A DNA stretch of 9,188 nt from the NCBI GenBank assembly GCA_002695185.1, contig NZOF01000094.1, forward strand, positions 1 to 9,188, written 5' to 3'. Each line of letters begins with the position of its first letter. Within the stretch, counting starts at the first letter, position 1. This stretch comes from Erythrobacter sp. (GTDB lineage Bacteria > Pseudomonadota > Alphaproteobacteria > Sphingomonadales > Sphingomonadaceae). Below, piece after piece: positions 1 through 6,245 of the stretch. The position numbers and the translations under genes are program-made. The notes under the pieces are model-generated. The model made no database searches. It worked only from the letters and a program-made list of their open reading frames with translations, and was not told where the DNA came from.

Positions 1-1490
<1,490 letters not shown>

Positions 1491-1532
1491 ACCCATTCGC
1501 AACGACTTCAATCTAGATCGGCCAAAATCGGC

Positions 1533-1537
1533 AGGGA
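1533..1537 (+). promoter_or_regulatory. Ribosome binding site of the small membrane protein
   Basis: AGGGA lies 6 bases upstream of the ATG at 1544 and supports that start. No convincing -35/-10 pair is visible in the 53 bases after ligA, so co-transcription with ligA is possible. Confidence 0.5.
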
Positions 1538-1543
1538 CCAATT

Positions 1544-1855
1544 ATGGCATATTACCTCGGAACTCTCATAGGAACGGCCTTCGCCTTCATGATCGCCAGC
1601 TTGATAGCTGGGCTCCTCCTCTTCAAAGAGGAGCCTCCGATTTCGCGCACCTGGAAAACAGGACTTGCCGCGCTCACCCTGATCGCACTCGTCGCAGGGC
1701 TCGGAAATAGGGACGGCGAAGGATTCCAGTGGTTTGCCTGGCTAACCTATATTCCCGCCGGCATCATCATCATGCTGGCCTGGTATCTGCGCTATAAGGC
1801 TCTTTGGAATGGCCGAAATTATTCCAAAGAGACGGCAATAGCCGACGAGATCTAG
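1544..1855 (+). CDS. Small integral membrane protein, function unknown
   Basis: A 103-residue protein that I do not recognise. Three hydrophobic segments are evident: about residues 5-27 (from GTLIGTAFAF onward), about 39-53 (a Leu/Ala-rich run) and about 63-83 (rich in Ile and aromatics, around IPAGIIIML). Charged and polar residues between the first two (KEEPP) and at the tail (ending ADEI) suggest a short three-helix inner-membrane protein with a soluble C-terminus. A good ribosome binding site (AGGGA) precedes the ATG. It starts 53 bases after ligA and lies on the same strand as ligA and the two exported proteins that follow. No enzyme motif is visible. Calling it a real gene rests on hydrophobic periodicity, the ribosome binding site and the tight fit between neighbours. 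Confidence 0.75.
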   Translation: MAYYLGTLIGTAFAFMIASLIAGLLLFKEEPPISRTWKTGLAALTLIALVAGLGNRDGEGFQWFAWLTYIPAGIIIMLAWYLRYKALWNGRNYSKETAIADEI

Positions 1856-1903
1856 ACCGCTGGGCACCAATCATTTTGAGCCCGCTCCAAAGGGATGAAT
1901 AAA

Positions 1904-1909
1904 GGGGGA
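1904..1909 (+). promoter_or_regulatory. Strong ribosome binding site for the exported 94-residue protein
   Basis: GGGGGA, within AAAGGGGGA at 1901-1909, sits 4 bases before the ATG at 1914 and fixes that start, placing a signal peptide at the N-terminus. Confidence 0.5.
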
Positions 1910-1913
1910 CTTC

Positions 1914-2198
1914 ATGAAAAGAATGATCATTGCCAGCCTCGCGCTGGCCCTGAACACCGCTCCTGTCCACGCACAGGCCTTCGAAGACTTTGCCCGCGCG
2001 ATCGGGGCCGAAATCCTCATAGCGCAGCGCGAAGATACCAATAGCTACGTCGTGCAGAATTACGGAAAGGAATATCTGGTCCGAACCCGCTACTGCTATG
2101 TCTATGCATATTCCGAACCGGTCGTGCTGTACGACAATACCATCTATTTTCTCGATGAGAACGACAGCTGTGACATCGACGAGATCTATCAGAAATGA
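1914..2198 (+). CDS. Small exported protein with one cysteine pair, function unknown
   Basis: A 94-residue protein with a classical signal peptide: a basic start (MKRM), a hydrophobic core (IIASLALAL) and a likely cleavage after APVHA at residue 20. The mature part of about 74 residues has exactly two cysteines, C61 in the aromatic patch TRYCYVYAYSE and C86 in ENDSCDIDEI, likely forming a disulfide in the periplasm. This layout (a Cys in a Tyr-rich strand, then a Cys just after an acidic turn) recalls small periplasmic proteins or lipoproteins of unknown role, but there is no lipobox here. Its stop overlaps the start of the next exported protein (ATGA at 2195), so the two are probably translated together and may work together outside the cytoplasm. 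Confidence 0.8.
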   Translation: MKRMIIASLALALNTAPVHAQAFEDFARAIGAEILIAQREDTNSYVVQNYGKEYLVRTRYCYVYAYSEPVVLYDNTIYFLDENDSCDIDEIYQK

Positions 2199-2701
2199 TC
2201 AAATTGAAATCCCGCCTGCAGGTTACCGCGACGCTGCTTAGCCTGGCCATACTCGCCGTTGAACCGATAACGGCTGATGCGAAAGAGCCGATATGGACCG
2301 ATGAGCTTTGGTATTTGTACGACGAAGCCAACTCCTGCGCAGTTTACGCCGATTATCCCGATGGAGGCATGTTCCGGATCGCCTACAAGGCCTCGGAAGA
2401 AATTGTTTATGTAAACTACTTTAGCCCGAATCTTGTTGATATGATCATCGGAGAGCAGCTTACAATTGTGATCGGATCAGAGGCAGATCCAGTCCAGCGT
2501 CGAGGCTTCCCCGCCAAGGTCGTGAGCAATGGCAACGACAAGGGAATTGCTTTTTCAAGTCCTCCAGACCTAATCGAATTTCTAGGCAGTACTAAGAAGC
2601 TGTCAATTTTTGGTCCAGGCCTAGTCCCCATAGCCCGGCTGACGATCCCGGACACTGAGCAAGCCTTCAAGCTAATGAAGGTCTGCGGCCGGAGCAAATA
2701 G
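2195..2701 (+). CDS. Exported protein with two cysteines, function unknown
   Basis: A 168-residue protein that I do not assign to a named family. Residues 1-29 look like a signal peptide: basic start (MIKLKSR), hydrophobic core (TLLSLAILAV), likely cleavage near ITADA. The mature part has cysteines C48 (EANSCAVYADY) and C164 (LMKVCGRSK), the second almost at the C-terminus after an amphipathic helix. This recalls alphaproteobacterial periplasmic proteins that end in a helix closed by a Cys and pair it with an N-terminal Cys. The middle looks beta-rich. The ATG overlaps the upstream stop (ATGA), indicating translational coupling to the other exported protein. The coding region is more AT-rich than the main operon. 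The hairpin at 2720-2744 follows 18 bases after the stop. Confidence 0.8.
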   Translation: MIKLKSRLQVTATLLSLAILAVEPITADAKEPIWTDELWYLYDEANSCAVYADYPDGGMFRIAYKASEEIVYVNYFSPNLVDMIIGEQLTIVIGSEADPVQRRGFPAKVVSNGNDKGIAFSSPPDLIEFLGSTKKLSIFGPGLVPIARLTIPDTEQAFKLMKVCGRSK

Positions 2702-2719
2702 CCTCACCTATAGGCGTCT

Positions 2720-2744
2720 CAGCGGGTGCCTTTAGCACCCGCTG
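2720..2744. terminator. Hairpin between convergent genes
   Basis: A perfect 10-bp stem (CAGCGGGTGC with GCACCCGCTG) closes a 5-base loop. It lies downstream of the exported-protein pair on the plus strand and contains the stop codon (2732-2734) of the minus-strand gene. Neither side has a clear U-tract, so it may terminate weakly, act in both directions, or serve as a 3' stabilising structure. Confidence 0.5.
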
Positions 2745-2977
2745 TAAACTGCCGCGGTCTCACTAGACGCAGGTTTGGCACCAGTTTCGCCAAGCCCCGC
2801 ATTACAAACAGCATCTACGACGGCATCGCCTTTCCCGTTGATGCAAGCAACACTGCGTTCTCTGCGCGCACTGCCTGAACAGGTCGACGACCAGCCAGTC
2901 CATGCTGTCGTTCTCCAGCTATACGGCCCCACATCGCAACTCAGATAAGCGAAGAAGCCATCACCGGTACCATACAT
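2732..2977 (-). CDS. Small thrombospondin type-1-repeat-like protein
   Basis: An 81-residue protein with features of a thrombospondin type-1 repeat, a small disulfide-rich fold also found in some bacterial surface and phage proteins. The pattern is a Trp ladder (W21, W26, W29 in AWTGWSSTC), an Arg-rich strand leading to a Cys (RRERSVAC, C45), then DAVCN (C58), KPASSET and a terminal Cys (C81). This resembles the bacterial version in which WSSCS is followed by TRSVxC, ADSxC and KPAT. Five cysteines are present (14, 33, 45, 58, 81). The usual second Cys after CS is missing (CSGSARR). There is no signal peptide, and a TAA codon immediately upstream of the ATG rules out a longer N-terminus. AGGAGGG lies 3 bases before the ATG. 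Gene call is good; the fold is from motif memory; the role is unknown. Confidence 0.7.
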   Translation of the reverse strand: MYGTGDGFFAYLSCDVGPYSWRTTAWTGWSSTCSGSARRERSVACINGKGDAVVDAVCNAGLGETGAKPASSETAAVYSGC

Positions 2978-2980
2978 TTA

Positions 2981-2987
2981 CCCTCCT
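2981..2987 (-). promoter_or_regulatory. Strong ribosome binding site of the thrombospondin-like gene
   Basis: On the minus strand AGGAGGG is followed by TAA and the ATG at 2977. It is a near-perfect Shine-Dalgarno sequence and the main support for translation of this frame. Its upstream end overlaps the left arm of the 6-bp dyad at 2986-3004. Confidence 0.65.
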
Positions 2988-3004
2988 AATCCTACTATGA
3001 TTAG
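2986..3004. promoter_or_regulatory. Dyad in the divergent intergenic region, possible operator
   Basis: CTAATC and GATTAG form a perfect 6-bp inverted repeat around a 7-base spacer in the 63-base gap between divergent genes. It is AT-rich and could bind a repressor controlling either gene, or fold in the minus-strand leader and touch the ribosome binding site. No clear -35/-10 pair was identified. Such a short dyad can occur by chance. Confidence 0.25.
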
Positions 3005-3070
3005 ATAAAGCGGAGCCTTCGAAAAGGAAGGAAAATTGGCATGGCCGCGGGTATGCGCGCCAACCGATGC

Positions 3071-3076
3071 AAGGGA
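3071..3076 (+). promoter_or_regulatory. Ribosome binding site favouring the ATG at 3086
   Basis: AAGGGA ends 9 bases before the ATG at 3086. A competing purine-rich stretch (AAGGAAGGA, 3024-3032) sits 8 bases before the upstream ATG at 3041, so both starts are possible. Confidence 0.4.
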
Positions 3077-3085
3077 AATTCGCAA

Positions 3086-3316
3086 ATGACCGATTGCTAC
3101 ATCGTCAATATCGCGATCCAGGTGACCAACGCCATTGATCTACGAAATGCGGCAATTGGAAACTATCGGACCGATAATCCAAACGCTCATGCGTCTGAGA
3201 TTGACGAAGCCTTTGGACCGGAAAATGATATCAACATTTCCGCTTGTCTAATTGAGTTGTTCGATCCGGGAGACTCACCGGAAGGAACGACGATCCTCGA
3301 ATCCTCGGTGAGCTAA
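3086..3316 (+). CDS. Small protein of unknown function
   Basis: A 76-residue acidic protein if started at 3086, or 91 residues from the upstream in-frame ATG at 3041. I prefer 3086 because the residues before it (GMRANRCKGNSQ) look like translated leader, while the protein from MTDCYIVNIAIQV onward begins with a typical beta strand. Visible features are an Ile/Val-rich N-terminal strand, an Ala/Asn-rich helix (NAIDLRNAAIGNYR), an acidic middle (ASEIDEAFGPENDI), a second strand (NISACLIELFD) and a short tail ending SSVS. It has no signal peptide or membrane segment. It stands alone between a divergent gene and the long stem-loop that precedes the main operon. I do not recognise the family. Confidence 0.65.
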   Translation: MTDCYIVNIAIQVTNAIDLRNAAIGNYRTDNPNAHASEIDEAFGPENDINISACLIELFDPGDSPEGTTILESSVS

Positions 3317-3328
3317 GACCTGATAAAC

Positions 3329-3384
3329 GACGGCAGGCTTTGGCAAACGGACGGGGGGGAGGTTCGGCGCCAAAGCCTACCGTC
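3329..3384 (+). terminator. Long imperfect stem-loop before the DpdA-like operon
   Basis: Arms 3329-3344 (beginning GACGGCAGGCTTTGG) and 3369-3384 pair over 16 positions with a single C/A mismatch. The 24-base loop contains a run of seven G. AT-rich sequence (TAATTAAAT) follows. It lies 13 bases after the stop of the small gene and 84 bases before the start of the operon. A terminator for the small gene is the simplest reading; the unusually long stem and G-rich loop also allow a leader or structural role. Confidence 0.5.
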
Positions 3385-3468
3385 TAATTAAATGCATCAG
3401 TGGCTTTGCCATCCTGACACCTTATCCAAATCTTTTCCCGCTCTAAAAGTTCCTAGCGGAAATCACTC

Positions 3469-4569
3469 ATGAAAACGGCAAAGCCCATGGAGATCATAGT
3501 AGGTCTGCCAGCGCTTTCGCGCGGCCCTCTTCTCGATGCAGCGATCGATCTTGATGCCCCGGTAATGATCAGCGCCAGCGCACTGGCTAGCTGGCGCAAG
3601 GACAAGGGCTACCGCACGTTCGAACGCTGGAATACGCGCGCACTTGACCGGGTCGCCAATCTTGGCGTCCGTATCAATGTCGATAGTGCCGGATATGTTG
3701 CGATGGTCCTTCGCTCTGGCTACGACTGGACGCCTGAAAGCTACATCTTCGATCTTTGCACGCATCGCGCCATCGAGCGCTTCTCAGCGATGGATCTCGC
3801 TGTCGAACGTGAGGTTTCGCACGACCGCGTCGGCGTAGAAGACCGGATCTCAAGAACGATAAATCTCAACTGGCGCTGCCATCGCCTCGCCATCGAGGCC
3901 GGCAACCGCGACCGTCTCATGCCCGTTATCCAAGGCGAAACGGCGACCGATTACATCAAATGCTTCGAAGCGATCTCGGGTCTCGTAAGAGAAGGGGAGA
4001 CCATTGGCGTCGGATCCATGTGCCGCCGGCCTACGAACGGGCCCGAAGGTTCAAATGCCATCATCGGGGAACTGCACAGGGTCTTGCCAGCAGACGTTCG
4101 TCTCCATCTCTTCGGCCTCAAAAGCGACGGCGCCGAGGCGGCTAGCCATTATGGCGACCGCATAGCGAGCATTGATAGCCAGGCATATGGAATGCGCGCT
4201 CGCTTCATCGCCAATGAAAATCGAAAGACAGACCCCAATTTTTCGAAAAGCAACGCCTTCACGGCCGGCGTTATGCGAGATTGGTACCAAAAGCAGAAAG
4301 CGCGTTTGGAAACGCCCCGCATATTCCCTGTCCAGCACGAGATAGCACTTGGCGAAGGGGAAAAGATTGGAACGGTACTCGACGCCCTTGAGAGCATCGC
4401 TCGCCGTCAAATTCTCGATCTCATCGAAGAAGGGCAGATGGACCATGACCAGGTCATTGGCCCTCGCTTCCTCGAAGAATGGATCGCTGACCTCACCGCC
4501 CAGCTGCCAGCGGGGACGAGCCTGACCGATCCTGCACCTCTATTCCAGGAGCAGCTCCTCGCTGCCTAA
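3469..4569 (+). CDS. DpdA-family, tRNA-guanine-transglycosylase-like protein
   Basis: A 366-residue protein with the order of motifs of a TGT-type barrel. An N-terminal strand (MEIIVGLPAL) is followed by NVDSAGYVAM (D72 matching the TGT DSGGFQ aspartate), a SAMDLAVE strand (106-113), PVIQG (152-156, matching the TGT VQGG), IGVGSMCRR (179-187, in place of GGLSVGE), RLHLFGLKS (211-219, matching the YLMGVG strand) and SIDSQAYG (D236, where TGT has its nucleophilic Asp). The C-x-C-x2-C zinc site that follows the nucleophile in true tRNA TGTs is absent, so it is unlikely to be a housekeeping Tgt. DpdA proteins exchange guanine for a 7-deazapurine in DNA; that activity is inferred here, and an RNA substrate is the alternative. 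Residues 296-366 form a helical tail. The ATG at 3469 is used; a second in-frame ATG at 3487 has no better ribosome binding site. It heads a seven-gene operon. Confidence 0.75.
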   Translation: MKTAKPMEIIVGLPALSRGPLLDAAIDLDAPVMISASALASWRKDKGYRTFERWNTRALDRVANLGVRINVDSAGYVAMVLRSGYDWTPESYIFDLCTHRAIERFSAMDLAVEREVSHDRVGVEDRISRTINLNWRCHRLAIEAGNRDRLMPVIQGETATDYIKCFEAISGLVREGETIGVGSMCRRPTNGPEGSNAIIGELHRVLPADVRLHLFGLKSDGAEAASHYGDRIASIDSQAYGMRARFIANENRKTDPNFSKSNAFTAGVMRDWYQKQKARLETPRIFPVQHEIALGEGEKIGTVLDALESIARRQILDLIEEGQMDHDQVIGPRFLEEWIADLTAQLPAGTSLTDPAPLFQEQLLAA

Positions 4570-4575
4570 TCCAAG

Positions 4576-4581
4576 AAAGGA
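4576..4581 (+). promoter_or_regulatory. Ribosome binding site deciding the GTG start at 4588
   Basis: AAAGGA lies 6 bases upstream of the GTG at 4588, in the 18-base gap after the DpdA-like gene, and supports a GTG start. Confidence 0.5.
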
Positions 4582-4587
4582 TCTGAC

Positions 4588-5109
4588 GTGAAAACCTTCG
4601 TTGAACTCGTCACTGCCGGCCATCTGCATCCAGACCAGATCGATGACTGGATCGACGAATGGCACTCCTCCGCCGGTCTCATGGCGCCCATGAGTGCAGC
4701 CGAATACGAAGCTGCAAGGCAGCAGACCCGTGATGCATCTCCCACTTTAGAAGAGAGCCTCGGCTTCACGGTGGAGGAGTATTCCTTATGGGTAAAGGAT
4801 CCTCTCAAGCTAACGGAAATCCTCGAAAGGCATGGCGCGAGCACCGACCTCGAACTCGGCAAGTTGACCGTCCGGCACGGCGTCTGCGGCGACGAGCAGG
4901 AGTCGTCCTTCATGAATGCCACACTCGTAACCGAACGAGGAACAGCGGTCTCATTCGCCATTTCGCCGCCTGACAACTTCATCACTGATAACGCACCCCG
5001 CTTCAACGAGGCTATTCTCGAGACTTTCGGCGATCTCCTGGCCAAAGGGTGGGCCATCGAGGTCCAGCGCGGCGCAGATGAGGAAGTTTCGCTCGACAAT
5101 ATCCTGTGA
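4588..5109 (+). CDS. Acidic two-part protein of unknown function
   Basis: A 173-residue soluble protein starting with GTG. Residues 1-80 resemble a small helical module seen in phage and plasmid proteins: FVELVTAGHLHPDQIDDWID (4-23), then LEESLGFTVEEYSLWVKDP (54-72), i.e. a short helix, a LGxTxxEYxxWV segment and a Pro. Residues 85-173 look like an alpha/beta part with strands around LELGKLTVRHGV and TAVSFAISP and a helix around NEAILETFGDLLAKG. It has one cysteine (C100) and no membrane segment. It lies 18 bases after the DpdA-like gene, and its TGA overlaps the GTG of the PP-loop gene (GTGA), so it is probably made in step with both enzymes. A partner or adaptor role is a guess from position only. 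Confidence 0.8.
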   Translation: MKTFVELVTAGHLHPDQIDDWIDEWHSSAGLMAPMSAAEYEAARQQTRDASPTLEESLGFTVEEYSLWVKDPLKLTEILERHGASTDLELGKLTVRHGVCGDEQESSFMNATLVTERGTAVSFAISPPDNFITDNAPRFNEAILETFGDLLAKGWAIEVQRGADEEVSLDNIL

Positions 5110-6164
5110 CCTGCAGCCACTCACATCTGGCTCAACCGTTAAGCTCGAGCCTGGATGCAGCTCCAAAAATCGCAGAAATGATCCCTTCTCAGCCGTGGGT
5201 CGTTTACTCAGTCTCCGGCGGCAAGGATTCTTCTGCTGCAATCGCGGCAACCACGCCCATCCTCGATGCGCTGGGACACCCACGCGAAAAGCGCATGATC
5301 ATGCATGCGGACCTAGGGCGCTCTGAATGGCGATCGACCCATCAACATGTCATGAAACTCGCCGCCCATTTTGGACTGCCTGCCAGCGTTGTCCGTCATC
5401 GCACGCACGACATGGTATCACGATGGGATCGCCGCGGTGAACTCGGTCGCGATCGCTGGGCGAGGGGGGAAACAGTCAACCTCATTGGGCCATGGTCAAG
5501 TGCTTCGCTCCGCTACTGCACCTCCGAGATGAAGATCCACGTGATGAGCAAAGCGAAGCGAACCTTTGATGCTCCTGTGATTACCGTCATGGGGATCAGG
5601 CGAGAGGAAAGCCGCGGCCGGTCTTTGACGCCCTTCGAAGCATCAGACAGCGGCATGGCCCGGTATGGTCGCCAAGACTGCATGATCTGGAACCCAGTCG
5701 CAAGCTGGTCGGCCGACGAAGTCTTCGCGATCCATAGGCGCCAGGCCATCCCTTTGCATGAGGCGTACGGTCTGGGAGCCACGCGGCTTTCGTGCAACTT
5801 TTGCGTTCTGGCGAGCATTGGCGATCTGTCTGTCGCCTCGATGCAGTCGCAGAACGCCGAAACCTATCTGGCCCTCGTAGAAATGGAAGCCCGCTACGGC
5901 TTCTCGTTTCAGCCATCTCGCTGGCTCGCAGATGTCCGGCCCGGCATTCTTGGCACCAATCTCGCCGCTCGCATCGCCAACGCAAAGCAAGCGGCCCATT
6001 CCCGCCGACAAATCGAAGCCGCCTATCCGGAGAGCTTTCGAAAACGTCGCTACGGCGAACTTACGAATGGCGATTGGAACGCCATCGCGTCAGCCCGGCG
6101 AGAAATCGCAAGGCTCCACGACTTCACAAATTTTCTCGACGACCCGCGTTCCAACTTCGCCTGA
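5106..6164 (+). CDS. PP-loop ATPase of the PAPS-reductase/DndC-like superfamily
   Basis: A 352-residue protein with a clear pyrophosphate-binding loop, SVSGGKDSS (35-43), which binds ATP or an adenylated sulfur compound in this superfamily. Further motifs are MHADLGRSEW (66-75), RYCTSEMK (136-143, C138), MGIRREESRGR (162-172), WNPVASWSADEV (195-206) and LSCNFC (228-233, C230 and C233). The R-x-CT-x3-K block with a later C-x2-C is shared with PAPS-reductase-like proteins of phages and with DndC-type sulfur-transfer enzymes; the cysteines could hold an iron-sulfur cluster or carry sulfur. It lacks the DndB, DndD and DndE partners in the window. The GTG at 5106 overlaps the upstream stop; an in-frame ATG at 5178, just before the PP-loop strand, is the alternative. 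The helical C-terminal part (about 285-345) is basic. Substrate unknown; placement beside a transglycosylase suggests base or nucleotide chemistry. Confidence 0.85.
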   Translation: MTCSHSHLAQPLSSSLDAAPKIAEMIPSQPWVVYSVSGGKDSSAAIAATTPILDALGHPREKRMIMHADLGRSEWRSTHQHVMKLAAHFGLPASVVRHRTHDMVSRWDRRGELGRDRWARGETVNLIGPWSSASLRYCTSEMKIHVMSKAKRTFDAPVITVMGIRREESRGRSLTPFEASDSGMARYGRQDCMIWNPVASWSADEVFAIHRRQAIPLHEAYGLGATRLSCNFCVLASIGDLSVASMQSQNAETYLALVEMEARYGFSFQPSRWLADVRPGILGTNLAARIANAKQAAHSRRQIEAAYPESFRKRRYGELTNGDWNAIASARREIARLHDFTNFLDDPRSNFA

Positions 6165-6245
6165 CAGAACCCGATCAAATCGGTCCCCTCAGACACGCCT
6201 CGAATCTGCGGCACCCAGCCGCGCGCCCTATCCATGGAGTATCAA
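6165..6245 (+). other. Short leader between PP-loop and methyltransferase genes
   Basis: This 81-base gap is the largest within the operon. It holds the GGAG at 6236-6239, 6 bases before the ATG at 6246, which makes that ATG a better start than the ATG at 6234 (no purine-rich sequence upstream). No terminator-like hairpin and no convincing promoter are visible. Confidence 0.4.

Noticed and set aside
1611..1635. GGCTCCTC/GAGGAGCC inverted repeat with a 9-base loop
   Set aside because: It lies inside the coding sequence of the small membrane protein near its start, is only 8 bp, and has no U-tract; chance is a sufficient explanation.
3469..4569. Reading this gene as housekeeping tRNA-guanine transglycosylase (tgt)
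   Set aside because: The GGLSVGE motif is replaced by GVGSMCRR and the C-x-C-x2-C zinc site is absent, so a DpdA-type relative fits better.
5106..6164. Reading the PP-loop protein as QueC or as DndC of a phosphorothioation system
   Set aside because: The R-x-CT-x3-K block is not a QueC feature, and no dndB, dndD or dndE partner is visible in the window; only superfamily membership is supported.
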